NCBI RefSeq assembly: GCF_020532605.1
Contig: NZ_JAJATW010000015.1
Span: 22,426-86,425, forward strand
Direction: 5' to 3'
DNA from: Marinomonas algarum
GTDB taxonomy: Bacteria; Pseudomonadota; Gammaproteobacteria; Pseudomonadales; Marinomonadaceae
Length of the DNA: 64,000 bases
Position numbers and translations under genes: made by a program. This document shows positions 37,893-46,968 of this stretch, piece after piece (the stretch's first letter is position 1; the number at the start of each line of letters is the position of its first letter). A model generated the notes under the pieces. That model saw only the letters and a program-made list of their open reading frames with translations, searched no databases and was not told the origin of the DNA.

Positions 37893-37906
37893 TCGATGTA
37901 GATCAA
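37893..37906 (-). promoter_or_regulatory. FNR/Anr-type box upstream of cyoA
   Basis: On the minus strand the site reads TTGATCTACATCGA, against the consensus TTGAT-N4-ATCAA, a 9 of 10 match. Anr and FNR repress bo3 oxidase genes under low oxygen in related bacteria, so oxygen control of cyo is the natural reading. A weaker half-match is at 37934-37947. Confidence 0.6.
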
Positions 37907-38499
37907 GGTGCTATATTAGAAAAATCTTATTTTCTTGCGATATATCAATAAAAACATGCGGAATATAGCAAACTTTGCACAGCTTACAAAGCGTAGATTT
38001 ATTTTCGTGCATGTTTATCAAGGTTTTTTTTTGTAAACTTTTACCGATAAGCACAATTAAAAAATCAAACAATTTGCAAAAAAAGTGCAAAAAGGAAGCG
38101 CTTTTTTGATCATTTCCTTTACACTTTGTAGACACTACAGAGTGAAGGCACTAAGTCAGCGTACTAGGGCAAACAGCAATTCTACGGGACTTTGAAGGGG
38201 GAACAGTGGCAAAAAAGGACCGAATTATGAAGGCCTTCTAGTGCTGTCTAAGAGGCGCATAACAGGCATCGCGTTTTGGTTCACAATATCCTTAAATTGA
38301 TTACAAAACGATCACACAAGACACAAAAACGGAATCACGCTTACTGAGTAAAATGACAACTATTCACACACTTTATAGCGTTCTGACAAGCTCATTTCTT
38401 GCCTCTCAATAAGGCATGACAAAACCTAGACAGAGTGGAGAGCCACTTCTATTTCTACAAAGCGTTTTGATGCACAAAATGACGTGTAGACGATAAAAA

Positions 38500-38534
38500 A
38501 ATACACTCCAGTAACGGTTTTACTGGGGTGTATT
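38500..38534 (-). terminator. intrinsic terminator of the DUF2798 gene
   Basis: A 15-pair stem with one G-U pair (arms AATACACTCCAGTAA and TTACTGGGGTGTATT on the plus strand) is followed on the minus strand by six T. It ends the small gene at 38567-38782. Confidence 0.85.
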
Positions 38535-38566
38535 ATGAGTACTGAAAAAGCAGTAGAGAAGAGATA

Positions 38567-38782
38567 TCAGAGTTTGCTGGCAATTTTCTGAGCAAAGCCA
38601 TGCATAAATGGCCCAGCGATAAAGGAAATAACACCCGCTGCCGGCCATGCCAACACCCAAGCGTTTAGCCACAATTCAATGAAGTTTTCCGTAATACCAA
38701 CGTTGACGTACGTTATCCACGCCGACATAAAGATTGACAGGGTAAACGACATAAGTATGGCAAACACGATTCTATGTTTCAT
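38567..38782 (-). CDS. DUF2798 small membrane protein
   Basis: A 71-residue protein with two membrane helices (IVFAILMSFTLSIFMSAWIT and AWPAAGVISFIAGPFMHGFA), the size and layout of DUF2798 proteins. Function unknown. It has its own strong terminator and stands alone between the cyo leader and the D-lactate dehydrogenase gene. Confidence 0.8.
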   Translation of the reverse strand: MKHRIVFAILMSFTLSIFMSAWITYVNVGITENFIELWLNAWVLAWPAAGVISFIAGPFMHGFAQKIASKL

Positions 38783-38906
38783 TCCAAATTTCCTTGCTGT
38801 GATTTCAATGACACGGATAAACCAGTGAATGGGTAAATATTAGCAAAAATCAATATAACTAATACAGCCTTTATTCATATTTCCTAAAAGAGACACCCAC
38901 CACCGT

Positions 38907-41753
38907 CTAGGAAACAGCACCTGGCTGCATCAACTGATCAACAAGATAAACAATCGACTGGTATTCAATACCACTGTGCTCCGTTAAGCCAATTTCACAA
39001 GTACGGCTGTTCGAATAGCCCACTTCACAACCCTCTACCGCCTTAGCGAGCGTTTTCAATGCGCTGCCGTTCAGTTCAGGTGTCGAAAATCCCTTGTCAC
39101 CGGCAAAGCCACAGCAGGTAATATCAGAAGGAATCACCACTTCATCGGCTAATTGATGCGCCAAGCTAACAAACTGATCCGCCAAACCCATTCGCGTGGT
39201 ACTGCAGGTCACATGCAGAGCCATTTTGTTGAGCTTTTTCGGAATCGTGACGCTTGGCATCACATGGGTCGACAAAAAGCTCACTTGCTCGTGCAATTCC
39301 AAACGATCGTCTAGGCTTTCCTGCATACGCAAGGTACAAGGACTCACATCACAAATAATCGGAATACGACCATTGTCACTGGCTGTCATCAATAAAGCGT
39401 TAAGCGCACTGGCTTTTTGCTGCGCCGCATCAAATTGTCCTTTTGAATGAAACGCCATACCGCAACATTGGCTTTCAATGTCTTTGGGAACCGTCACCTT
39501 ATAACCGGCTTTTTCCAACACAGAAAACATCACCGTCATCACCGAGCGTTTATCACTGGCATTAGGACCAGCGCCCATCACTCGTGTCGCACAGCTTGGG
39601 AAATAAATAACTTCTTTTTGCGCGCCATCCAGTTGACGAACAGGAATACTGTTTGCTGCCGTCGGCATGCTGTTATGCCATTTAGGCACAGTGCCACCCG
39701 AGACTTTATTCATCACGGAAGTGACGGCTTTCATACCGCTATTACCAAGCACTCCACGCGCCGCTCCGGCAACAGACAAACCGGTTTTTGCCGTTTTTGT
39801 CACACCAGCAAAATGGTCTGCGACCCAATAACCTACCTTGCTGTCTGGATGACGATCGTGACGAATTTCACGGGTTAAATCACCAGTATTGATACCAACA
39901 GGGCACTGCATAGAACACAAGCCGCACCCAGCGCAGGTATCCACACCTTGATAATCGTAGTCTTTTTGTAATTCGGCGAGGCGTTCGGGCTGGTCGCCAG
40001 AAGCAATCAAACGTTGGATCTCACGCCAAATCACAATGCGCTGACGAGGTGTTAACGTCACCGATTTCGACGGGCAAGAAGATTCACAAAAGCCACATTC
40101 AATGCAGGTATCGACCTTGTCATTGGCTTTCGGCATGGGTTTTAAATTTTCTACATGCAAATTGGCATTGCGCGATAACACTACATCGGGGTTAAGCAAG
40201 GTGTGTGGATCAAACGCGCGTTTGATTTCCCACATAATATCGTACGCTTCTTTGCCCCATTCCAGCTCCACATACGGTGCCATGTTTCGCCCGGTACCGT
40301 GCTCGGCTTTTAAAGAACCTTTGTATTTTACGGCCACCAACTGGGCCACTTCGTCCATCAGCTTTTCATAACGCGTTACTTCTTTGGGATCGTCAAAGCC
40401 TTGTGTGAACACAAAGTGCAGGTTGCCTTCTAACGCGTGGCCAAACAAAATCGCTTCGCTGTAACCATGCTTTTGAAACACCGCTTGCAGCTCTAATACG
40501 CCTTCAGCCAATTGCTCAATAGGAAACGCCACGTCTTCGATAATCACGGTCGTACCGACTGGGCGAACGGCGCCCACAGCGGGGAAAAGTCCTTTACGAA
40601 TTTTCCAATAAGAATCATAGATGGCTTTGTCTTGGGTAAACTCAATCTCACCTAATGTCGTCTGACCGTCTAATGCTTGCTTCACTAACGCTAGCGTTTG
40701 CTCTAATTCCGCTTCATCTGTTGCGCGTACATCCACCAGCAAACCAGCAGCATCAGGACCTAAAGAAGACAACATGGAGGGCATACCGGGTTTGCCTTCG
40801 ACGGCGCGCAGGCCCGCTCTGTCTATCAGCTCTACTGCGGCAACGGGAGATGTTTTTAACGCCATAACCGCACGACACGTCGCTTCCATGTTTTCAAAGA
40901 AAATCATCGCCGCGGCTTTAGTTGGATGATCCACCACGGTTTCGTAGGTCACTTCACTGATAAAGCCCAAGGTCCCTTCGGAGCCAATCATTAGATGCAA
41001 TAAAATATCAAACGGATCTTGGAAGTCGACCAAGCTGTTTAAACTGTAACCTGTGGTGTTTTTAAGACGATATTTATGACGAATCTTTTCTGCTAAATCA
41101 GGATTAGCTTGTACTTCTTTTGACAAACGCGACAGGGTATCCAACAAATCCGCATGACGGTTTCCAAATACCAGACGACTTGATTCGTCTGCTGTGTCCA
41201 ATAAAGAACCATCAGCAAAAATCAAACGTGCACTTTGAATGGTGTGATAACTGTTTTGTGCCGTACCACAACACATACCACTGGCATTGTTTGCTGCGAT
41301 TCCACCAATCATACAAGCGTTAATCGACGCCGGATCAGGGCCGATTTTACGTTGAAAAGGCGCTAATATTTGGTTCGCCCGCGCACCGATGATCCCCGGT
41401 TGCAAAGAAATACTATGGCCATGTTGGTGAATACGATGACCTTTCCAGTTATCCGACAACTGCATAAGAACCGAGTCTGTCACCGCTTGACCAGACAAGC
41501 TGGTACCGGCCGCACGAAACGTCACCGGCAAGGCACGCTCACGTGCTTCTTTTAAAACAAGGCGAACTTCGTCTTCATTATCAACACGTACCACCAACTG
41601 AGGAATCAGTCGATAAAAGCTACCGTCCGTGCCATAAGCAAGCGTACGAAGTGGGTCTTGAATCAATCGAGACTCGTCAATCACACTTTTTAGAGCGTGA
41701 TACATATCATTATACAATGCGGTTTTATCCGTTAGCGTCGAAGCAGCGTTCAT
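38907..41753 (-). CDS. dld: FAD- and Fe-S-containing D-lactate dehydrogenase
   Basis: A 948-residue protein. The ATG at 41753 (GGGA upstream) is used rather than a TTG ten codons earlier. Domain order: FAD-binding PCMH type (RAAGTSLSGQAVTDSVLMQL), FAD-oxidase C-terminal domain (GHALEGNLHFVF, EHGTGRNMAPYVELEWG), two 4Fe-4S motifs (CIECGFCESSCPS, CAGCGLCSMQCP), then CCG domains (CCGMAFHSKGQ, CCGFAGDKGF). This matches the Pseudomonas/Shewanella Dld-II type that feeds electrons from D-lactate to quinone. YdiJ-type D-2-hydroxyglutarate dehydrogenases share the domains but are longer. The divergent PdhR/LldR gene and operator favour lactate. Confidence 0.82.
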   Translation of the reverse strand: MNAASTLTDKTALYNDMYHALKSVIDESRLIQDPLRTLAYGTDGSFYRLIPQLVVRVDNEDEVRLVLKEARERALPVTFRAAGTSLSGQAVTDSVLMQLSDNWKGHRIHQHGHSISLQPGIIGARANQILAPFQRKIGPDPASINACMIGGIAANNASGMCCGTAQNSYHTIQSARLIFADGSLLDTADESSRLVFGNRHADLLDTLSRLSKEVQANPDLAEKIRHKYRLKNTTGYSLNSLVDFQDPFDILLHLMIGSEGTLGFISEVTYETVVDHPTKAAAMIFFENMEATCRAVMALKTSPVAAVELIDRAGLRAVEGKPGMPSMLSSLGPDAAGLLVDVRATDEAELEQTLALVKQALDGQTTLGEIEFTQDKAIYDSYWKIRKGLFPAVGAVRPVGTTVIIEDVAFPIEQLAEGVLELQAVFQKHGYSEAILFGHALEGNLHFVFTQGFDDPKEVTRYEKLMDEVAQLVAVKYKGSLKAEHGTGRNMAPYVELEWGKEAYDIMWEIKRAFDPHTLLNPDVVLSRNANLHVENLKPMPKANDKVDTCIECGFCESSCPSKSVTLTPRQRIVIWREIQRLIASGDQPERLAELQKDYDYQGVDTCAGCGLCSMQCPVGINTGDLTREIRHDRHPDSKVGYWVADHFAGVTKTAKTGLSVAGAARGVLGNSGMKAVTSVMNKVSGGTVPKWHNSMPTAANSIPVRQLDGAQKEVIYFPSCATRVMGAGPNASDKRSVMTVMFSVLEKAGYKVTVPKDIESQCCGMAFHSKGQFDAAQQKASALNALLMTASDNGRIPIICDVSPCTLRMQESLDDRLELHEQVSFLSTHVMPSVTIPKKLNKMALHVTCSTTRMGLADQFVSLAHQLADEVVIPSDITCCGFAGDKGFSTPELNGSALKTLAKAVEGCEVGYSNSRTCEIGLTEHSGIEYQSIVYLVDQLMQPGAVS

Positions 41754-41846
41754 CAGACATCCCAAGGGCCATCGCCCGTTCAAGCAAATTTGTTATTTTT
41801 GTGAAGACAACACAATTATTTACGTCTTAAACTGATAACCATGGAC

Positions 41847-41865
41847 AAATTGGTCATACCAATTT
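41847..41865. promoter_or_regulatory. PdhR/LldR-type operator
   Basis: AAATTGGTCATACCAATTT is a perfect 8-3-8 palindrome and fits the PdhR consensus (TTGGT-N3-ACCAA). It lies 94 bases upstream of dld and 131 bases upstream of the divergent GntR-family gene, so one site could control both. Confidence 0.85.
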
Positions 41866-41995
41866 ACCCTTTAATTATGTGGCACATTAAGAAGCTGGCT
41901 TCACTTTGTCAACCCAAAATAATGGTTAATATTTAAACAAGAATCGTTCCACATGTGATAAGACCAAGTAACGTTATTTACTGATAGGAAACGCC

Positions 41996-42772
41996 ATGAC
42001 AATTAAACCCCTTCATCGTGTCAAGCAGCCCAAAATCTCTGACATAATAGTGCAAGAACTCGAAAGCATGATCTTGGAAGGCAGCTTTACCGCAGGGCAG
42101 AAGCTCCCCCCTGAGCGCGACCTTGCAGCGCGTTTCGAGGTGTCTCGCCCATCATTGCGTGAAGCCATACAAAAATTAGTGGCACGTGGTGTATTGTTTA
42201 GCCGTCATGGCGGTGGCACTTATGTTTCTGATCAGCTGGGCAGCTCGTTTGCTGATCCACTGCAAGATTTGATCAGTTCCCACGATGAATTTTTGTACGA
42301 CCAATTAGAATTCCGCGATGCTTTGGAAAGCCTCGCGGCCTATTATGCTGCCTTACGCAGTACAGAGACGGACAAAAACAAACTGACTCAATGCTTTAAA
42401 CAACTGGTGGACGCCAATCAAAAACAGAATTTGGCCTTAGAGGCACAACTAGACGTTGAATTTCATATGATCATCGCGGAATCGGCTCATAATGTCGTTT
42501 TGCAGCATACTTTGCGCAGCCTGCACACCATGTTAGCCAAGAGTATTTCCAGCAATTTGAAAAATCTATTTGAAAAGAAAGCGGCCCGACAGCACGTTAT
42601 GGAACAACACACCAACGTTTACCAAGCCATTATAGCAGGAGACGCCGAGGCGGCTCGCGCCGCAGCACACGCTCATCTGGTTTTTGTTGAGGACAATTTG
42701 CTGAGAATTCGCCAAGAAGAAACGCGTATACAGCGATCCCTAAGGCGAAATGAGCACCAAAGTCTGGTGTAA
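41996..42772 (+). CDS. PdhR/LldR-type GntR regulator
   Basis: A 258-residue FadR-subfamily regulator. The winged helix is residues about 15-80 (LPPERDLAARFEVSRPSLRE, then RHGGGTYVSDQL). The FCD effector domain follows, with EFRDALESLAAYYAALRST, HMIIAESAHNVVLQH and a C-terminal histidine in AAHAHLVFVED; these metal/effector positions resemble PdhR and LldR. PdhR senses pyruvate, LldR lactate. It is divergent from dld with a matching operator between, and would repress dld until the effector appears. There is no aceEF nearby, so it is not a standard pdhR locus. Confidence 0.85.
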   Translation: MTIKPLHRVKQPKISDIIVQELESMILEGSFTAGQKLPPERDLAARFEVSRPSLREAIQKLVARGVLFSRHGGGTYVSDQLGSSFADPLQDLISSHDEFLYDQLEFRDALESLAAYYAALRSTETDKNKLTQCFKQLVDANQKQNLALEAQLDVEFHMIIAESAHNVVLQHTLRSLHTMLAKSISSNLKNLFEKKAARQHVMEQHTNVYQAIIAGDAEAARAAAHAHLVFVEDNLLRIRQEETRIQRSLRRNEHQSLV

Positions 42773-42781
42773 AAGCCTACG

Positions 42782-44146
42782 CTAGACCTCATTAAACCAC
42801 ACGCCTTTTTTCATGTTTTGTACATAACACCAATAAAGAGTCACGGCTCTGGCAATAAACAGCATGGCTTGGCTTAGCCATAATCCATGGTTGCCCAAGT
42901 CTTGGCTGATAAACCACACTGGGAAAAACACACCAAGCACACAAAGAATCATGGTGTTTTGCATTTGCTTCACGCTGGTCGTGCCGATAAAAATACCATC
43001 CAACATAAAAGACCAGACCCCTAACAATGGAAAGAAGATCAACCAAGGTAGATACAGTGCGGCATCCTCTCGCACACTTTGTACACTGGTTAATAACGCA
43101 ATAATGTGGTTGCCCAGCAGCCAGAAAATCAGCGTTAGCACCAATGCCGCCAACAAAGCCCAATACGTCGACAGTTTAATAACCTTTTTAAAATTGGCTT
43201 TGTCTTTACGTCCGTAATACTCGCCACACAAGGCTTCCACTGCAAACGCAAAACCGTCCAACGCATTGGAAATGATCAATAAGAAGGTAAGCAATACCGC
43301 ATTGGCCGCTAAGATTGAATCCCCCTGACGCGCACCTTGTGCCGTGAAAAACAACATCACCAGCAGTAACAAAATAGTACGTACAAATAAGTAACGGTTG
43401 ACCCTGATTAGAGCAACGTACTCACGCCACTTTGCGAGTACTCGCAGCGGAACTTGACCAGTAAACCCTTTGAGCTTATGCCACGCCAATACACCCGCCA
43501 CCGAAACGCCGATATAATGTGACAACACCGTTGCCCAAGCGACACCATCACTGGCCATACCCAAGCCATACACAGCAATGTAATCCAACACCATGTTGGC
43601 CAAATTGATCACCAACAACATCCACAGTGGCCCTTTGGAATATTGCACACCAAAAAACCAACCCATTAGGGCATACCCCGCCAATACCGCAGGCGCACTA
43701 AAAATTCGCACTTCACAATACAAACGCGCCCAAGGCTCTACCTCTGCACTGGGCGCCATAAGATCAATGGCTAAGTCAATTAAGGGCGCTCTAAAAGCAA
43801 TCAGTATTAAGCCTATAGACACACCCATCAGTACGGACTGTAGAAGCAACTCACGCACCCGACGTTCATCGTCTTGCCCTAACGCTTGCGCCGTTAACCC
43901 TGTCGACCCCATCCGCAAAAAACCAAACGCCCAAAATAGAAAGCTGAAAATACTGGCGCCAATCGCTACCGCCGCCAAATGCGTTGCCGTTCCCAAGTGA
44001 CCGACCACGGCGGTATCGACCAGACCTAATAAAGGAGTGGTGATATTTGCCACCATAGGTGGCCATGCCATACGCCAAATTTTGGTGTTTAACGGAAGGT
44101 TCTCACGAAAGGCATGAAACACATTGATCTGGGATAACTTTGACAC
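42782..44146 (-). CDS. MATE-family efflux transporter (DinF type)
   Basis: A 454-residue inner-membrane protein with twelve predicted helices in two halves. MAWPPMVANITTPLLGLVDT and VVGHLGTATHLAAVAIGASI are the first MATE repeat and resemble the DinF branch; LDGFAFAVEALCGEYYGRKD is in the second. Members export cationic compounds against Na+ or H+. The gene is convergent with the GntR regulator. Upstream lies a DnaA-box cluster. Confidence 0.87.
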   Translation of the reverse strand: MSKLSQINVFHAFRENLPLNTKIWRMAWPPMVANITTPLLGLVDTAVVGHLGTATHLAAVAIGASIFSFLFWAFGFLRMGSTGLTAQALGQDDERRVRELLLQSVLMGVSIGLILIAFRAPLIDLAIDLMAPSAEVEPWARLYCEVRIFSAPAVLAGYALMGWFFGVQYSKGPLWMLLVINLANMVLDYIAVYGLGMASDGVAWATVLSHYIGVSVAGVLAWHKLKGFTGQVPLRVLAKWREYVALIRVNRYLFVRTILLLLVMLFFTAQGARQGDSILAANAVLLTFLLIISNALDGFAFAVEALCGEYYGRKDKANFKKVIKLSTYWALLAALVLTLIFWLLGNHIIALLTSVQSVREDAALYLPWLIFFPLLGVWSFMLDGIFIGTTSVKQMQNTMILCVLGVFFPVWFISQDLGNHGLWLSQAMLFIARAVTLYWCYVQNMKKGVWFNEV

Positions 44147-44176
44147 ACGAAACTCACTTGCGGATTAGGGATGACC

Positions 44177-44429
44177 TGTGGATAAAAAAATAATGACTCA
44201 ATCATAACGATTGGCTTTTTTATGTGGAAAATAACGTGAGTTATTCACAAAACTCAAACAACAAACTAAAAATAGCCTCATGTGAGCAAAAAACACCCCT
44301 TTTTAGCGCGTTAAATTATCCACATTAGAGTGAGAGCCACTTTTCCACAGCCTAACTTGTCGAATAATGATGATTTTACGACATGACCCCTTTTCGCATA
44401 GCATGGGATAAGTGTTGGTTTTTTCCACA
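44177..44429. other. cluster of six DnaA boxes
   Basis: Two perfect boxes (TTATCCACA at 44316-44324; reverse at 44177-44185) and four with one mismatch (44223-44231 reverse, 44241-44249, 44341-44349, 44421-44429) lie within 253 AT-rich bases. The region carries no gene. DnaA titration, replication-linked gene control, or a secondary origin-like site are possible. It lies away from dnaA or gidA, so it is not shown to be oriC. Confidence 0.65.
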
Positions 44430-44495
44430 ATCCTGCGCACATCGCCAAAGAATTTTGCTAGACTCGCGTTTATTTTATCCTGTTGGAGACGCCCT

Positions 44496-44711
44496 ATGCC
44501 AAAACAATTAAAGCCCTTCCTTGAAGCCCTCGCCGTTGGCTGTGTTTTCATCAGCATTACCATGTTGTTTGAGATTCCTCTTTATATGAGCTTGATCATT
44601 GGCGCGCTCGCCGCACTTGGCGGTTATCGTAACTCCATTAAAATGGATCGTGAAAAAGAAGAAAAATTAGCGGCCAAAAAAACCTCTCCCACAAAACAGG
44701 ACAACTCATAA
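44496..44711 (+). CDS. small two-helix membrane protein
   Basis: A 71-residue protein from the ATG at 44496 with GGAG eight bases upstream. Two membrane helices (LEALAVGCVFISITMLF and MSLIIGALAALGGY) are followed by a lysine/glutamate-rich tail. I do not recognise a family. Its stop abuts the ATG of the truncated haemoglobin gene, so the two are probably co-translated. Confidence 0.7.
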   Translation: MPKQLKPFLEALAVGCVFISITMLFEIPLYMSLIIGALAALGGYRNSIKMDREKEEKLAAKKTSPTKQDNS

Positions 44712-45137
44712 ATGGACGCTCCAGAAACGCCAGTCTATGGCAAAGCCGATGGAACCTTGCAAGCGGTCGGAGGATTATCGGGCTTACAAAACTTGGTCGA
44801 AAACTTCTATCGCATCATGGGCGACACCCCAGAATTTCGCCCTCTGTATGATATGCATCCGGATGACATGGCGTTGACCATTGATAAGTTAGTGGCGTTT
44901 TTATCCGGTTGGATGGGGGGTGAACGTTTGTTTTCTAAAAAATACGGCAGCATGAGTTTGCCACAAGCCCATGCTCATCTCATCGTTACCGAGAAAGAAA
45001 AAGCCATGTGGTTAGATTGCATGGCGGTCACATTGGATGAGTTGCACTACCCAGACGATTTAAAAGCTTACCTTATGTCAAAGTTGGCCTTTCCAGCAGA
45101 ACGCATTCGCCAAGTAAGCGCGGCCAACCATCCTTAA
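44712..45137 (+). CDS. group II truncated haemoglobin
   Basis: A 141-residue globin. The YGKADGTLQAVGGLSGLQNL start, FYRIMGDTPEFRPLYDMH, LSGWMGGERLFSKKYG with the group II tryptophan-glycine motif, and the proximal histidine in LPQAHAHLIVT identify a YjbI/TrHbO-type protein. Such globins bind oxygen or nitric oxide. It is convergent with norR, eight bases away, and close to hmp, which hints at a role in nitrosative stress. Confidence 0.88.
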   Translation: MDAPETPVYGKADGTLQAVGGLSGLQNLVENFYRIMGDTPEFRPLYDMHPDDMALTIDKLVAFLSGWMGGERLFSKKYGSMSLPQAHAHLIVTEKEKAMWLDCMAVTLDELHYPDDLKAYLMSKLAFPAERIRQVSAANHP

Positions 45138-45144
45138 AAAGACA

Positions 45145-46749
45145 CTATTCGCTACGAATGTCTTTCAACACATAAATACCCAAACGTTTCGCCAATCTAG
45201 CTAGGTTGGCGCGATCCATCGACAGTTGTTGTGCCGCTTTTGTCCAGTTACCGTCATTTTGCTCTAACGCGTGGCGAATTAAACTCCGTTGGTAACCCTC
45301 TGTTTTTTCTCGTAAATCAATCGTTTCAACGCTGTTATTTTGTGACGAGTGGTCTTGTTGAACCTCAGTGTCTGAATCGCTGCTCTGTTTCTTTTTTATT
45401 GAATGATTATTTATCTGTAACCCTGTTAGATGAGCCGGTGTTATCACAGTAATGCCGCTCTTTTGCTCTGTTTTAACCGCATCAGCCTTAGCAAACAGGG
45501 CCGCCCGAGAAATCACATGCTCCAGCTCTCTGACGTTGCCCGGCCAATGGTAGGCTTCCAATAACGCAATAGCGCTTGCGGACAGTGTCAGCTGTTGCAG
45601 CCCTAATTTACGACGAAAACGCCCAGCAAAAAAACCGGCTAACAAAGGAATGTCGCCCTGACGCTCACGTAGGGCAGGGACATGAATGGGAAACACACTC
45701 AGACGGTGAAATAAGTCCGCACGAAAACGCTGTTCAGCCACTTCCGTTTCCAAATGGCGATTGGTCGCCGCCAAAATACGCACGTCTACTTTTCTCACCT
45801 TATCTTTACCAACCGCTTGAATTTCTTGATTCTGAATGGCCCGTAGTAAAGTGCCTTGTACTTCTAAGGGCAACTCGCCAATTTCATCCAGCAGTAAAGT
45901 ACCGCCATCGGCGAGGAGAAACTTTCCTTCTCGGTCACGATCTGCGCCAGTAAAAGCGCCTTTAACGTGACCAAACAATTCACTTTCAATGAGGTGTTGC
46001 GGAATGGCCGCGCAATTAACATACACCATGGGCGCATCGGCACGGGAAGACTGCTCATGCAGCGAGCGCGCCACCAGCTCTTTGCCTACACCGGTCTCTC
46101 CCTCAATGAGGGTTGCAAAATCGGATGAGGCCACCAATTGGATCGCCTGCTTAAGATCTTGCATCGCTTTACTTTGACCAATCATGTCATTCGACTGTTT
46201 GCTCATCACTTTGAGAACATCTTGTGCATGCTGGGACTGATTTTCCAATCGCTCCATCAACATAGAAGTGTTTAACGTCATCGCTGCCATGGTGCCGATA
46301 ATTTCTAACGCTCGGGTGTCGATTTGATCAAAAACATGGGGCTGAATACTGTCTAACGTCACTACACCCATCAATTCGCCCTCCAGATACAGGGGGACTC
46401 CCATACAAGAATGCACGGGCAAATGATCACCATAACCGACGACCATACCATCGTAGGGGTCCGGTAGATCCGAGTCACTGGGAAAACGCACTGGATAATG
46501 ACCGGCACAAATCGCCTGTAATCTCGGATGTTCATCAATGATAAAACGACGCCCCATCAAATCATCAGACAAACCGCGCTGGGCAATGGGTGTTAGCACT
46601 TCACGGTGTCGAGTCAATAAAACCACCGCATCACAATTGATCGTCGCCCGAATAGCGTTCACCAATTGCTCGAAGCGATTCGGCTGAGTCACGGCACTGG
46701 CAAGATCCAATGCAAAGCTGAGTAAGGCGTTATTAGAAATCGGATTCAT
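45145..46749 (-). CDS. norR: nitric-oxide-sensing sigma-54 activator NorR
   Basis: A 534-residue bacterial enhancer-binding protein. It has an N-terminal GAF domain (about 20-170) that in NorR binds NO through a non-haem iron, an AAA+ domain (Walker A GETGVGKE, sigma-54 contact loop VKGAFTGADRDREG, Walker B LLLDEIGELP), and a C-terminal Fis-type helix-turn-helix (GNWTKAAQQLSMDRANLARL). It diverges from hmp, and the interval contains three NorR-like sites and a sigma-54 promoter facing hmp. Confidence 0.9.
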   Translation of the reverse strand: MNPISNNALLSFALDLASAVTQPNRFEQLVNAIRATINCDAVVLLTRHREVLTPIAQRGLSDDLMGRRFIIDEHPRLQAICAGHYPVRFPSDSDLPDPYDGMVVGYGDHLPVHSCMGVPLYLEGELMGVVTLDSIQPHVFDQIDTRALEIIGTMAAMTLNTSMLMERLENQSQHAQDVLKVMSKQSNDMIGQSKAMQDLKQAIQLVASSDFATLIEGETGVGKELVARSLHEQSSRADAPMVYVNCAAIPQHLIESELFGHVKGAFTGADRDREGKFLLADGGTLLLDEIGELPLEVQGTLLRAIQNQEIQAVGKDKVRKVDVRILAATNRHLETEVAEQRFRADLFHRLSVFPIHVPALRERQGDIPLLAGFFAGRFRRKLGLQQLTLSASAIALLEAYHWPGNVRELEHVISRAALFAKADAVKTEQKSGITVITPAHLTGLQINNHSIKKKQSSDSDTEVQQDHSSQNNSVETIDLREKTEGYQRSLIRHALEQNDGNWTKAAQQLSMDRANLARLAKRLGIYVLKDIRSE

Positions 46750-46789
46750 CAGGGCTTATCCATTTATGGCAGGTATCAAGACTGTATGT

Positions 46790-46844
46790 GTCATTTTGAC
46801 TCAAGTGAATCAAATTGACTATGAAAAAGTAGAGTCATATCGAC
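46790..46844. promoter_or_regulatory. three NorR binding sites
   Basis: GTCATTTTGAC (46790-46800) matches the GTCA-N3-TGAC consensus perfectly. ATCAAATTGAC (46809-46819) and GTCATATCGAC (46834-46844) each have one mismatch. E. coli norVW also has three such enhancer sites. Confidence 0.82.
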
Positions 46845-46896
46845 TCTTGTTGTTTTAATAAAAATATAAACAATTGATTTAATTGATAAAAAATAG

Positions 46897-46913
46897 TTGG
46901 CATAAGCTTCGCA
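46897..46913 (+). promoter_or_regulatory. sigma-54 promoter of hmp
   Basis: TTGGCATAAGCTTCGCA has the essential GG and GC ten bases apart (-24/-12) against TTGGCACGN4TTGCA. Transcription would begin near 46924, 45 bases before hmp. Confidence 0.75.
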
Positions 46914-46968
46914 ATATAAGAATCAATAAAGTAAGCAACCGCTTCCTCATTTTGATAAAAAGGACACC

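Larger units (their letters stand above)
37732..38566. other. 835-base gene-free interval upstream of cyoA
   Basis: AT-rich with no credible ORF; a 74-codon frame on the minus strand at 37911-38135 is low-complexity and has no ribosome site. It holds the FNR-type box (37893-37906), a weak candidate cyo promoter on the minus strand (TTGATG, plus-strand 37843-37848, and TATTAC at 37821-37826, 16 bases apart), a ten-pair hairpin at 38122-38144, and the terminator at 38500-38534. I see nothing else between 38145 and 38499. Confidence 0.6.

Noticed and set aside
37911..38135. 74-codon minus-strand frame upstream of cyoA
   Set aside because: Low-complexity, AT-rich, lysine/isoleucine/leucine-heavy, no ribosome site or recognisable domain, and it lies over regulatory-looking DNA.
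38907..41753. YdiJ-type D-2-hydroxyglutarate dehydrogenase
   Set aside because: Domains are shared, but length, the divergent PdhR/LldR gene and its operator favour D-lactate dehydrogenase; kept as an alternative only.
44177..44429. chromosomal origin oriC
   Set aside because: DnaA boxes alone are not enough; dnaA, dnaN, gidA and rpmH are absent, and no AT-rich 13-mer repeats could be defined.
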